The notes below the pieces were generated by a model. It made no database searches, was not told the origin of the DNA, and worked only from the letters and a program-made list of their open reading frames with translations. A program made the translations under genes and the position numbers. This document shows positions 24,928 to 33,970 of a DNA stretch of 64,000 nucleotides, piece after piece (the stretch's first letter is position 1; the number at the start of each line of letters is the position of its first letter). The stretch lies in NCBI GenBank assembly GCA_963667605.2, contig CAXXUZ010000001.1, forward strand, positions 248,001-312,000, read 5' to 3'. Source of the DNA: JADLGL01 sp963667605 (GTDB lineage: Bacteria; Pseudomonadota; Alphaproteobacteria; Rhizobiales; Kaistiaceae).

Positions 24928-25887
24928 ATGGCTCAGGCACCCGGAAGATCGGATCGAAAAGGACTGACAATCCTGCAACTGATGCAGATGTTTCCAACTG
25001 AGGAAGCAGCCTGCAAATGGTTCGAGTCGCAAATTTGGCGTGACGGTCGCTACTGCCCGCATTGCGGCTCAACAAACACGCTTGAGAACCGTGGAAGCGA
25101 AGCGCGGCCTTATCACTGTCGGGATTGCAAGTGCCATTTCAGCGTTCGCATCGGTACGGTCATGGAGCGGTCAAAGGTCAGTATGCAGAAATGGGCAATC
25201 GCCATCTACCTGCACATGACCGCCCTGAAAGGTGTCTCCAGCATGAAATTGCACCGGGATATTGGCGTGACGCAGAAGACGTCCTGGTTCATGCTCCAGC
25301 GCATCCGCAAGGCGTTCGACAACGATGACGAGCCGCCTTTCGGCGGGCCGGTCGAGGTGGACGAAACCTATTTCGGAGGGCGAGAGAAGAACAAGCATGC
25401 GGACAGGAAACTGAAAGGTCGCGCGCCGGTCGGCAAGATTGCCGTTGTCGGGGCCAGGGACCGCAGCACAAACAAGGTCCGCGCCAAAGTTGTCAAAAGA
25501 ACCGACAAGCCGACGTTGCAGGGTTTTATAAGTAAAAACGTCGCTTGCGGCGCAACCGTTTACACCGACGAGGCAAAAGCCTACAAGGGAATGCCCTTCC
25601 ACCATGAGGCGGTCAATCACAGTGTTGGCGAGTATGTGCGCGACATGGCACACACAAACGGGATGGAAAGCTTCTGGTCGGTTCTTAAACGGGCGCACAA
25701 TGGTGTCTTCCACAAGATCAGCCAGAAGCATCTAACGCGCTATACCGCCGATTTTGCTGGTCGCCATGGGATCAGGGGGCTGGACACTATCGAACAGATG
25801 AAGTATACTGTTACCTCAATGGTCGGCAAGCGACTAACCTACGCCACACTGATTGCGGACAATGGTTTGGTGAGTGGGGCGCGGTGA
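24928..25887 (+). CDS. IS1595-family (ISXO2-like) transposase
   Basis: 319 residues. An N-terminal zinc ribbon (CPHC at 43-46, CRDC at 64-67) recognises DNA; the ISXO2-like catalytic domain shows VEVDETYFGGREKNKHADRK (Asp 145), VYTDEAKAYKGM (Asp 214) and HTNGMESFWSVLKRAHNGVF (Asn 244/Glu 247). GGGGG precedes the ATG at 24928. It is complete and apparently functional. It probably also mobilises the two passenger genes between the same ends. Confidence 0.95.
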   Translation: MAQAPGRSDRKGLTILQLMQMFPTEEAACKWFESQIWRDGRYCPHCGSTNTLENRGSEARPYHCRDCKCHFSVRIGTVMERSKVSMQKWAIAIYLHMTALKGVSSMKLHRDIGVTQKTSWFMLQRIRKAFDNDDEPPFGGPVEVDETYFGGREKNKHADRKLKGRAPVGKIAVVGARDRSTNKVRAKVVKRTDKPTLQGFISKNVACGATVYTDEAKAYKGMPFHHEAVNHSVGEYVRDMAHTNGMESFWSVLKRAHNGVFHKISQKHLTRYTADFAGRHGIRGLDTIEQMKYTVTSMVGKRLTYATLIADNGLVSGAR

Positions 25888-25965
25888 TAATTGCCATCCT
25901 CCACAGGGAACGGAGCTAATCGTATGAATGGACTTTTACTCGACGACATCATGGGTTGGGTTTTT

Positions 25966-26232
25966 CTAGTTGGTGTCTTTGTCGTTTTGCCCATCGTGGT
26001 CATTATTTGCGCGTGATGCGCGGTTGGCGAACCAGTAGGTCACAATCCCGGTTCCGACAGGAAGAACCGACAGGAATATGTCTTTAGCGGTGCTGAGGCC
26101 CGCGCTGTCCGGGATCGCAAAGGCGACAATAATCAGAGCGGCACTTCCGCCGAAGATGTAAGCCGCAGCCGCCCGCGTTACCCAAACACGCACCATGCTT
26201 CGGCGCTCCTTGATACTCTGTTCATTGCTCAT
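25966..26232 (-). CDS. Small two-helix membrane protein, passenger of IS1595
   Basis: 88 residues: a charged cytoplasmic start (MSNEQSIKERRSMVRVWVTR), a first hydrophobic helix (AAAAYIFGGSAALIIVAFAI), a second (IFLSVLPVGTGIVTYWFANR) and an acidic, Asn/Asp-rich tail. ATG 26230-26232 overlaps the stop of the methyltransferase gene, so the two form an operon. No known family. Association with a nuclease-methylase suggests a membrane-linked accessory or effector, which is inference. Confidence 0.7.
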   Translation of the reverse strand: MSNEQSIKERRSMVRVWVTRAAAAYIFGGSAALIIVAFAIPDSAGLSTAKDIFLSVLPVGTGIVTYWFANRASRANNDHDGQNDKDTN

Positions 26233-27818
26233 GGTGACTCTCCCTTCATGTATCCAAGTTTCCTGTTCTCGCGCCGAAGCCCTGAGAGCGTGTAGGTGTT
26301 GCTCTTAAGTCGGTTGCACGGCCCGCATAGCAGGATGCGGTTCGATATGTGATTGAGACCGCCGTCCGAGCGCGGCGTGTTGTGGTCGAGGTCTAGGTAG
26401 CGGGGATCGTCGAACACGCGGTCGCAGCCTTGGCATTTCGGCCCGTGTTGGGCCAGCAGGTGCTTGTACATCGCGGCACGGCTCATCTTCGGGCCGGAGG
26501 GCTCAAAGACCTTGACCTTGGTCCGCAGGAATGGTGCTGCCGCCTCGCCATCGTCGGTGCGGGCCGGCGGCTTCGTTGTGTAATGGATGTCGCCAAAGGA
26601 CAGCTTGCCGACGCTATCCCCGTCTGCAGCCAGGCCTTCTTGCTTCAACCTATCAACTACGACCTCATGCGCCTTGTCCCAAATGTCGGCCCCGACCCAT
26701 TTGCGCCCTTCTTGTTCCGCCGCTACGAGCGTCGTCGCACAACCCGCGAATGGATCGAGAACGGTATCCCCCTTCTTCGTGGACGACAGAATCATGCGCG
26801 AATAGAGCCCAATCGGCTTCTGCGTCGGGAACCCTACACGTTCCTTCTTGTCCCGCTTTGGTATCCAACGAACATCTTTGTCGATTTCATCTTTCGTCCC
26901 ATCTAAAACGCCCTTTGTGTGTGGCTGATAGGCCCACAAATCCTGTAGCGGTTGGCCGGGGCTGTCTTTGAGATATTGCCTGTAGGTCGGCAAAGACCTT
27001 GACCCCTCTGACGGCAAATCAATCAGGCCGCGTTCATATAAGGCATCCAGTTTTTCATGCTGCGGTAATGCTGCATCAATCCCGAAGGCCGTAACTAAAT
27101 CGTTCGGGATAGCCCAATGCCGCCCAACGGCAGTAGGGTCAAAGCCTCGCCACGGCTTCCCACTCTCTCCATTTCGAGTGCCCGAACCATGAATTGAATT
27201 GGTCCAGTACCGCCCACGAGCATCCGATTTTTTGAAGTACTCTGCGACGTGGCCACGGAGATATGGGGCTATCCGAACAGTGTGTTTGTATCGCGGCTTT
27301 GCGTAGAACAAAATTACGTCATGAATCGGTCCAAATCTGTCGGCGGAATTGTGAGACCCCGTCCGTCGCCAGATTATTTCGTTCCGGAAGTCCCTCCACC
27401 CGAAAATCGCGTCCATAACCGCCTTGAGGTAGTGGCTGGCCGTTGGGTCGCAGTGCAGGTAGATCGAGCCTGAGGGCTTAAGCACGCGGCGCATCTCCAG
27501 CAGCCGCACGGCCATGAAGCACATAAATGCGCCCATACCATCGCTATGTGCGTATCGAGCGCTCTCGATAGCCTCCATGAGCCGAGGATAGTCGTCGGTG
27601 ATCTGGTCAACCCAGTCTCGGTGAACGTCCTTCTCCCAAGACCAGCGGTCTTGGAAGCTGGCGCCTGCCGCAAGGCTATCGGGGGTCGCGTGAAAGTCCT
27701 TGCTCTTATTGAACGGCGGGTCCGTGGCAATCAGGTCCACGGTCTCGCTATTCATGCCTCTAAGAACAGCAAGGTTGTCGCCGTGAAACAGCGTCCGGTT
27801 ACGCCAATTCGATTTCAT
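26229..27818 (-). CDS. Beta-class DNA methyltransferase fused to C-terminal HNH nuclease
   Basis: 529 residues. Methyltransferase part: ATDPPF (31-36, catalytic motif IV first), RVLKPSGSIYLHCDP (111-125), FPTQKPIGLYSRMI (330-343), then the AdoMet-binding motif I VLDPFAGCATTLVAAE (353-368); motif IV before I defines the beta class, usually N6-adenine. HNH part: CQGC (462-465), LDLDHNTP (DH at 478-479), LNHISNRILLC (N489, H490, N493), CGPC ending at 501. All HNH ligand and catalytic positions are present. It lies wholly inside the IS1595 ends and is translationally coupled to a membrane protein. It could be a one-protein restriction-modification or homing-like module that helps the element persist; this role is inferred. 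Confidence 0.9.
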   Translation of the reverse strand: MKSNWRNRTLFHGDNLAVLRGMNSETVDLIATDPPFNKSKDFHATPDSLAAGASFQDRWSWEKDVHRDWVDQITDDYPRLMEAIESARYAHSDGMGAFMCFMAVRLLEMRRVLKPSGSIYLHCDPTASHYLKAVMDAIFGWRDFRNEIIWRRTGSHNSADRFGPIHDVILFYAKPRYKHTVRIAPYLRGHVAEYFKKSDARGRYWTNSIHGSGTRNGESGKPWRGFDPTAVGRHWAIPNDLVTAFGIDAALPQHEKLDALYERGLIDLPSEGSRSLPTYRQYLKDSPGQPLQDLWAYQPHTKGVLDGTKDEIDKDVRWIPKRDKKERVGFPTQKPIGLYSRMILSSTKKGDTVLDPFAGCATTLVAAEQEGRKWVGADIWDKAHEVVVDRLKQEGLAADGDSVGKLSFGDIHYTTKPPARTDDGEAAAPFLRTKVKVFEPSGPKMSRAAMYKHLLAQHGPKCQGCDRVFDDPRYLDLDHNTPRSDGGLNHISNRILLCGPCNRLKSNTYTLSGLRRENRKLGYMKGESP

Positions 27819-27867
27819 GTGCTATGGATAGATGGACAAGGATCATTCCGTCAAGTATATAATCCCC

Positions 27868-27875
27868 GCTTCAGC
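27868..27875 (+). repeat. 8-bp target duplication, right (GCTTCAGC)
   Basis: Second copy of the duplication at 24858-24865. Confidence 0.93.
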
Positions 27876-28560
27876 CCCACCGGGTCCGGCAGTTCAAGCT
27901 GTCGCGTGACCCGGAGTTCATTCCCAAGCTGCGGGACATCGTCGGCCTTTATGTCGATCCGCCGGCGCACGCCGTTGTCCTGTCGGTTGACGAGAAGAGC
28001 CAGATCCAGGCGCTCGACCGCACCCAACCCGGGCTGCCGATGAAGACGGGACGCGCGGGCACGATGACGCATGACTACAAGCGGCACGGCACGACCACGC
28101 TGTTCGCCGCGCTGAACGTGCTCGAAGGGCGTGTCATCGGCCGGTGCATGCAGCGCCATCGACACCAAGAGTTCATTCGCTTCCTCAACGCCATCGAGGC
28201 CGACGTGCCCGCGGGAAAGCTGGTCCATGTGATCCTCGACAACTACGCCGCCCACAAGCATCCCAAGGTCCGCGGGTGGCTTACGTGCCATCCGCGCTTT
28301 TTCTTCCACTTCACCCCAACATCCTGCTCCTGGCTCAACGCCGTCGAAGGTTTCTTCGCAAAGCTCGCAAAGCAACGTCTCAAGCGCGGCGTCTTCCACT
28401 CGATCGTCGATCTCCAGGCCACCATCAACCGCTTCCTCGAACACACCAACAACGATCCGCAGCCCTTCATCTGGACAAAGGATCCCGACAAAATCATCGC
28501 CGCTGTCAGATGCGGGCATCAAGCGTTAGATTCCATCCACTAGAATGGTGCACGCAAATG

Positions 28561-28592
28561 AAAAACCCGCCCAGGACAATCGGCTGGGCGGG
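28561..28592 (-). terminator. Rho-independent terminator of the H1-like gene
   Basis: On the minus strand: CCCGCCCAG - CCGATTGTC - CTGGGCGGG followed by TTTTT. Nine-bp GC stem plus U run, 65 bases after the stop of the H1-like gene. Confidence 0.85.
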
Positions 28593-28656
28593 CTCGGGAG
28601 CCATCTCTTGCGAGACTATTGCTAGACAGAAGGCCCAGCGGCAGCCTGTGATGTGA

Positions 28657-29253
28657 TTACCTCTTCCCGGTGCCCCGATGCGTCGTTGTTCGCGCCGAAC
28701 CGCGCGCAGCTGATTTACCAGCGGCAGGCTTCTTGGCCACGCCTGCCTTGCGTTTCGTGGCTGCCTTGGCGATCGTCTTCCGAGCTGCCGACTTCTTCAC
28801 CGTCGTCTTCTTCTTGGCGATCGTCTTCGGAGCCGCTGGCTTCTTCGCCGTGGTCGTCTTCCTGGCGACCGTCTTCCGAGTCGCCGGCTTCTTCGCTGTC
28901 GTCTTCTTCTTGGCGACCGTCCTCGGAGCCGCTGGCTTCTTCGCCGTGGTCGTCTTCCTGGCGACCGTCTTCCGAGTCGCCGGCTTCTTCGCCACGGTCG
29001 TCCTCTTGGCTGCCGTCTTCCGAGCCGCTGGCTTCTTTGCGCCCGGCTTGACCTTCGTTGCAGTCGACTTCGTCGCTCGCGACGTTGTCCTGGTCGTATT
29101 GGCAGAGCCCGCTTTCACCGCGCGGCCCGCCGTCTTGGCGGCGCTTACCGTTCGCGTGGCCGGCCTCCTGGTCGCTCTCGCCTTGGTGCGGGCCCGACGT
29201 GCGCGCGACAACGTGCCTCTTCTGGCTATGGTCGCTCTTCTATCAACAGCCAT
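28657..29253 (-). CDS. Histone H1-like Lys/Ala-rich DNA-binding protein
   Basis: 198 residues from ATG 29251-29253 (GGAGAG upstream). Composed almost entirely of Lys, Ala, Thr, Arg and Pro in H1-like units (KKPAARKTAAKRT, TTAKKPAAPRTVAKKK). An exact or near-exact 96-bp (32-residue) repeat is seen at 28831 and 28927. Such proteins coat DNA non-specifically and may also affect transcription, as AlgP-type or eukaryotic H1 tails do. The frame continues upstream to 29343 but those residues are unlike the rest. Repeat number may vary by recombination between copies. Confidence 0.85.
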   Translation of the reverse strand: MAVDRRATIARRGTLSRARRARTKARATRRPATRTVSAAKTAGRAVKAGSANTTRTTSRATKSTATKVKPGAKKPAARKTAAKRTTVAKKPATRKTVARKTTTAKKPAAPRTVAKKKTTAKKPATRKTVARKTTTAKKPAAPKTIAKKKTTVKKSAARKTIAKAATKRKAGVAKKPAAGKSAARGSARTTTHRGTGKR

Positions 29254-29464
29254 AAGTTCTCTCCGCAGGATTATAATGAATCTGATCTGTGGCGCGCGAA
29301 TCATCTGCGATTCACAAAGCATCGCCTGCCACACAACCGCCACCTATACCAGTAGGTGTGACCGAAAGGTTAGGATTGTATCGACCTTATCCGCAGCAAA
29401 GAAGCGATACGGAGAGGGTGTCGAATCGGTGCGGGACGGAAATCACATCGAGTGCGAACGCTGC

Positions 29465-32400
29465 CTAACTACATCCGGTCGTGCCGCCGCACGTGTCGCA
29501 TTTCAAACAGGTACCGTTGCGCACCAGTGTAAAGTTTCCGCACTCCGGACACGCCTCGCCGACATAGCCTTTCATCCGCGCTTCGATGATGCGCGGATCT
29601 TCACCCGCCGATCGCGACTTCGTGGTCTCGCTCATCTCGATGCTGATTTCGGTCGTCACGAGCGAGGTTTCCACCACCGTCTCTTCGACCATAACGGTCT
29701 CGTTGGAGACTTCGGATGTGGTCTCCTTTGCTTCCTCCGGCTCAAGCTGTCTAAGTGCCGCCGCCGCGCCGGCGCTGGCGATCGCGCGGCCGCCGCCGAT
29801 CGCGGTCACCTTGTTGTCGTGCGATCCGGTCGGGCCGCCGCCGGAGCCGCGCTTGTCGACCAAGCCAAGACGCGTCACCCGGCCGCGCGTCAAGCCATGG
29901 CTGACGATCGCTTCGGGCGGCGCCTTCTGTTTGTTTTCGCCGCTGCCGATCGTAGTCGAGCCGATCTCTTCGGGATTGACATGAGAAAGATCATTGCGGC
30001 CGAGATAGGAGATCGCCAGCTCGCGGAAAAGGTAGTCGAGGATCGAGGTCGCGTTCTTGATGTGATCATTGCCCAACACCATCCCCGCCGGCTCGAATCG
30101 GGTGAACGTGAAGGCCTCGACATACTCTTCCAGCGGCACACCATATTGCAGGCCGAGGCTGATCGCGATCGCGAAATTATTCATCATCGCCCGGAAGGCC
30201 GCGCCTTCCTTGTGCATGTCGATGAAGATCTCGCCGATGCGGCCGTCGCCATATTCGCCGGTATGGAGATAGACCTTATGTCCGCCGACGATCGCCTTCT
30301 GGGTATAGCCGGTGCGGCGGTCGGGCATCTTCTCACGCTTGCGTACCTCGACGACACGCTCGATATGCTTCTCGACGATGCGCTCTGCGATCGCTTCCGC
30401 TTTCTTGATAGCGGGCCTCGACGCCAGTTCGGCCGCGACCTCCTCGGCGTCGTCCTCGTCATCGTCGACAATCAATTGCGCATTCAACGGTTGCGATAGC
30501 TTCGAGCCATCACGATAGAGCGCATTGGCCTTCAGCCCGAGGCGCCAGGACAGCATGTATGCGTTCTTGCAGTCTTCGACCGTTGCATCATTCGGCATGT
30601 TGATGGTCTTGGAGATGGCGCCCGAAACGAAGGGCTGCGCGGCGGCCATCATCTTGATATGGCTATCGACGGAAAGCGTGCGCTTGCCGATCCGTCCGCA
30701 GGGCGAGGCGCAGTCGAACACCGGCAAGTGCTCCTGCTTTAGGCCGGGCGCACCCTCCAGCGTCATCGCTCCGCAACAATATATATTCGCCGCCTCGATG
30801 TCGGCCTTGGAGAAGTCGATCGCTTCGAGGATGTTGAATTTTGGGTCGCCCAGCTGCTCTTCGTTGAAGCCGAGTACATCCCGGCAGAACGTTTCCCCCA
30901 GGGTCCATTTGTTGAATGCGAATTTGATGTCGAAGGCTTGCTTGACACCGGCCTCGAGCGCCGCAATCTTTTCCTCGGTGAAGCCTTTGGCGGCGAGTGT
31001 TTCGTGATTGATGCTCGGCGCGCCTTTCAGGGTGCCGTGACCGACCGCGTAACCCTCGATCGCCTTGATCGCTTCCTTGTCATAGCCGAGCGTCGTCAGC
31101 GCCTGCGGCACAGCGCGATTGATGATCTTGAAATAACCGCCGCCGGCGAGCTTCTTGAATTTCACCAGCGCAAAATCGGGCTCGATGCCGGTGGTGTCGC
31201 AATCCATCACCAAGCCGATGGTTCCGGTCGGCGCGACCACCGAGGCCTGCGCGTTCCGATAGCCGTGCTCTTCGCCGAGACGGAGCGCTGTGTCCCAGGC
31301 GGCTACTGCCGATTCGATCAGCCGCTTGTCGGAGCAGGATTTATGGTCGAGTGGCACCGGCGGAGTGGCCAGGCTATCGTAACCTGCGATCTCGCCATGT
31401 GCCGCCAGCCGATGATGGCGCATCACTCGCAGCATAGTGCTGCGGTTCATGTTATATCCGCGGAACGCACCGAGCTCGCCGGCCATCTCGGCCGAGGTTG
31501 TGTAGGCGGTGCCTGTCATTAGCGCCGTGATCGCGCCGCAGATCGCTCGACCCTCGTCGGAATCATAAGGCATGCCGGACGACATCAGCAGGCCGCCGAT
31601 ATTTGCGAAGCCGAGACCGAGCGTGCGGTAACGGTAAGAGAGCTCGGCGATCTTGCGCGAGGGGAACTGCGCCATCATCACCGAGATTTCGAGGACGATG
31701 GTCCAAAGTCGCGTAGCGTGGGTGAAGTTGTCGACGTCGAAACGGCCGTCGGCCTCACGGAACTGCATTAGATTGAGCGAAGCCAGATTGCACGCCGTGT
31801 CGTCGAGGAACATGTATTCGGAGCACGGATTGGAGGCGCGGATCGGTCCCGACTCCGCGCAGGTATGCCAGTCATTGATCGTGGTGTGATATTGGATGCC
31901 GGGATCGGCCGACGCCCAGGCTGCAAAGCCGATCTGCTCCCACAATTCGCCCGCCCTGACTGTCTTGATCGGCTCACCGGTGATCCGTGCCGTCAAATCC
32001 CACTCGCCATCGGCTTCGACCGCCTTCAGGAAGCCGTCAGTAACGCGCACCGAGTTGTTGGAGTTCTGGCCCGAGACGGTGAGATAGGCTTCGGAATCCC
32101 AGTCGGTGTTGAATACCGGAAAGGTCATCTCGGTGTAACCCTGGCGGGCAAATTGGATCACCCGCTGAATGTAGTTCTCTGGAACCTGCGCCTTCTTCGC
32201 CGCCTTGATCTCGCGCTTCAGCGCCGGGTTCTTGGACGGGTCGAAGCAGGCGTCGCTCTCGCCTTCACAATTGATGCAGGCTTTGAGGATGGCCCGAAGA
32301 TGCTGGGAGACGATTTTAGAGCCGGTGACGAGAGCGGCGACCTTTTGCTCCTCTTTGACCTTCCAATTGATATAGGCCTCGATATCTGGGTGATCGATGT

Positions 32401-33250
32401 CGACCACAATCATCTTGGCCGCGCGCCGCGTGGTGCCACCGGACTTGATCGCCCCGGCGGCGCGGTCGCCGATCTTGAGGAAGCTCATCAACCCGGACGA
32501 TTTGCCTCCGCCGGAGAGCTTCTCCCCCGCGCCGCGCAACAGCGAGAAATTGCTGCCGGTGCCGGATCCATATTTGAACAGGCGCGCCTCGCGCACCCAC
32601 AAATCCATGATCCCACCATCATTGACGAGATCGTCGCTGATCGATTGGATGAAGCAGGCGTGCGGCTGCGGCCGCTCATAAGCCGACGTCGAGGCGGCAA
32701 CCCGGCCGGTCTCGTGATCGGTATAAAAGTGACCCTGGCTCGGACCGTCGATGCCATAGGCCCAATGAAGGCCGGTGTTGAACCATTGCGGAGAATTCGG
32801 CGCTGCCTTCTGCGTCGCCAGCATGAATCGGATCTCGTCGAGAAACGCCTTGGCGTCCGCTTCGGCGGTGAAGTAACCCCCTTTCCAGCCCCAATATGTC
32901 CACGCACCGGCAAGCCGATCGAACACCTGACGAGAATCGAGTTCGCTAACGTATCGCCGATCTTCCGACTGCTCGGCCAGCGCCTCCTCATCCGCCACCG
33001 ATCTCCAAAGCCAGGACGGAACGCTGTTCTCCTCGACCCGCTTCAGCTTGGCCGGGACTCCCGCCTTGCGGAAATATTTCTGGGCAATGATGTCGGCGGC
33101 AACTTGGCTCCAGTTCTGTGGAACGCTGATCCCATCCAAACGAAAGACTAGTGAGCCATCCGGGTTGCGGATCTCGCTCTTTGTCGTGCGGAAGGCCACT
33201 CCATCATAGGGTGAAGCCTGGTCCCTGGTGTAGTGCCGTTCGATCCGCAT
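29465..33250 (-). CDS. nrdJ: Vitamin B12-dependent ribonucleotide reductase, class II
   Basis: Reduces ribonucleotides to deoxyribonucleotides using adenosylcobalamin, with or without oxygen. 1,261 residues, normal for the long alphaproteobacterial type. Visible: QPHACFIQSISDDLVNDGGI, FKYGSGTGSNFSLLRGAGEK, GGTTRRAAKMIVVDIDHPDI, active-site region SNPCSEYMFLDDTACNLASL, AQASVVAPTGTIGLVMDCDT and PNDATVEDCKNAYMLSW. The C-terminus carries two Cys pairs (CPEC, CLKCDTCGG), the redox/zinc tail. Start ATG 33248-33250. No other reductase in the window. Confidence 0.97.
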   Translation of the reverse strand: MRIERHYTRDQASPYDGVAFRTTKSEIRNPDGSLVFRLDGISVPQNWSQVAADIIAQKYFRKAGVPAKLKRVEENSVPSWLWRSVADEEALAEQSEDRRYVSELDSRQVFDRLAGAWTYWGWKGGYFTAEADAKAFLDEIRFMLATQKAAPNSPQWFNTGLHWAYGIDGPSQGHFYTDHETGRVAASTSAYERPQPHACFIQSISDDLVNDGGIMDLWVREARLFKYGSGTGSNFSLLRGAGEKLSGGGKSSGLMSFLKIGDRAAGAIKSGGTTRRAAKMIVVDIDHPDIEAYINWKVKEEQKVAALVTGSKIVSQHLRAILKACINCEGESDACFDPSKNPALKREIKAAKKAQVPENYIQRVIQFARQGYTEMTFPVFNTDWDSEAYLTVSGQNSNNSVRVTDGFLKAVEADGEWDLTARITGEPIKTVRAGELWEQIGFAAWASADPGIQYHTTINDWHTCAESGPIRASNPCSEYMFLDDTACNLASLNLMQFREADGRFDVDNFTHATRLWTIVLEISVMMAQFPSRKIAELSYRYRTLGLGFANIGGLLMSSGMPYDSDEGRAICGAITALMTGTAYTTSAEMAGELGAFRGYNMNRSTMLRVMRHHRLAAHGEIAGYDSLATPPVPLDHKSCSDKRLIESAVAAWDTALRLGEEHGYRNAQASVVAPTGTIGLVMDCDTTGIEPDFALVKFKKLAGGGYFKIINRAVPQALTTLGYDKEAIKAIEGYAVGHGTLKGAPSINHETLAAKGFTEEKIAALEAGVKQAFDIKFAFNKWTLGETFCRDVLGFNEEQLGDPKFNILEAIDFSKADIEAANIYCCGAMTLEGAPGLKQEHLPVFDCASPCGRIGKRTLSVDSHIKMMAAAQPFVSGAISKTINMPNDATVEDCKNAYMLSWRLGLKANALYRDGSKLSQPLNAQLIVDDDEDDAEEVAAELASRPAIKKAEAIAERIVEKHIERVVEVRKREKMPDRRTGYTQKAIVGGHKVYLHTGEYGDGRIGEIFIDMHKEGAAFRAMMNNFAIAISLGLQYGVPLEEYVEAFTFTRFEPAGMVLGNDHIKNATSILDYLFRELAISYLGRNDLSHVNPEEIGSTTIGSGENKQKAPPEAIVSHGLTRGRVTRLGLVDKRGSGGGPTGSHDNKVTAIGGGRAIASAGAAAALRQLEPEEAKETTSEVSNETVMVEETVVETSLVTTEISIEMSETTKSRSAGEDPRIIEARMKGYVGEACPECGNFTLVRNGTCLKCDTCGGTTGCS

Positions 33251-33546
33251 AAGCTATTCCGAGCCCCCCAATAAATTCTCGTGGGCGAGCCATCTTACCT
33301 CGCCACCCGAATCTTCCCCGAGGCAAACGCCACCACTGCCCGGCGCACGACCAGGCCGCCCAGAAAGCTTAATTTGGATGGGGCTGCGGGTCCATCGAAC
33401 CCGCTACACAAACCGAACTGTCAGCCTAAGACGAGTCGCTTATGAGTCAACCGACGATCAGGCATCGCCAGACCGTCATCACCGACATTCAGGGGGTAGA
33501 CGATTCAACCGTGACAGCAGACGGCGCGACGATCGCCGATGCGGCC

Positions 33547-33927
33547 CTACGGATTCCAGGGATCGTAGTCGCCGGTCACTCGCGGCCTTAGCTCCGGCGA
33601 CAAGATCGAGCCCGGCGGCCGATAGGCGTGCGGCGTGCCGGTGGCATTAGGAAGGTGTGGCAGCTCCCAATCGTGTGGTTGATAATCCTCTTCCGATGGC
33701 GGGCTGTCTGAATTGTGGTGGAGCCAGGCATTCCAACCGGGCGGCACCTTCGACGCTTCGACAATACCGCTGTAGATCACCCAGCGCCGGTCCGTCCGCC
33801 GATCGTGATAATAGCGGTGGCCAGCCTGGTCGGTCCCGACCAGTTGCCCGCGCCGCCAAGTGTAGAGACGCGTGCCCAGCGTTTGACCGTGCCACCAAGT
33901 GAAGAATTGCAGTAGGAACCGTTTCAT
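33547..33927 (-). CDS. NDUFA12-type NADH:ubiquinone oxidoreductase accessory subunit
   Basis: 126 residues from ATG 33925-33927: LQFFTWWHGQTLGTRLYTWR, GQLVGTDQAGHRYYHDRR, RRWVIYSG, SKVPPGWNAWLHHNSDSPP and the proline-rich end. This is the bacterial homologue of the 17.2-kDa complex I subunit, typical of Alphaproteobacteria, helping assembly or stability of the peripheral arm. The upstream open frame (to 34215) overlaps rne and is a shadow. Confidence 0.93.
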   Translation of the reverse strand: MKRFLLQFFTWWHGQTLGTRLYTWRRGQLVGTDQAGHRYYHDRRTDRRWVIYSGIVEASKVPPGWNAWLHHNSDSPPSEEDYQPHDWELPHLPNATGTPHAYRPPGSILSPELRPRVTGDYDPWNP

Positions 33928-33970
33928 CGCGTTCGAAACTACAGGCCTTTTTGCCGATCGCCAACCACCA

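Larger units (their letters stand above)
24866..27867 (+). mobile_element. IS1595-family element with passenger methyltransferase-HNH operon (3,002 bp)
   Basis: Ends are inverted repeats: GGGAATTATATACTTGACGG at the left and GGGGATTATATACTTGACGG read inward from the right; identity continues through GAATGA. It is bracketed by GCTTCAGC (8 bp). It contains one transposase (plus strand) and two convergent passenger genes (minus strand) with overlapping stop and start. Passenger genes have, as I recall, been described in some IS1595 members, but the MTase-HNH fusion plus membrane protein deserves attention. Confidence 0.93.
24385..28540 (+). mobile_element. IS630-family element, split by an IS1595-type insertion
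   Basis: Inverted ends start GTGGATAAAATTTGACG (left) and GTGGATGGAATCTAACG (right, read inward), flanked by TA on both sides (24383-24384, 28541-28542), the usual IS630 TA duplication. Without the 3,002-bp insert and its 8-bp duplication the element is 1,146 bp, normal for the family. Confidence 0.9.
24454..28543 (+). pseudogene. IS630 transposase, interrupted
   Basis: The N-terminal part (24454-24865) begins MRPGIIVDVSTADRARLEAV and holds the helix-turn-helix TVEIMRRTGKSKTAVWRWQE up to RIWRAHGLQ. The C-terminal part (27876-28543) continues HRVRQFKLSRDPEFIPKL with catalytic Asp in VVLSVDEKSQIQ, Asp in HVILDNYAAHK and Glu in SWLNAVEGFFAKL, ending LDSIH. Removing the IS1595 element and one GCTTCAGC copy rejoins ..GLQ-PHRVRQ.. 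in frame, so the gene was intact when hit. Confidence 0.93.

Noticed and set aside
28831..28993. Regular repeats as a possible CRISPR array
   Set aside because: The repeats are in frame inside a Lys/Ala-rich gene, with period 96 bp and no unique spacers.
31865..33151. 428-codon plus-strand frame opposite nrdJ
   Set aside because: Shadow of nrdJ; no ribosome site or recognised domain.
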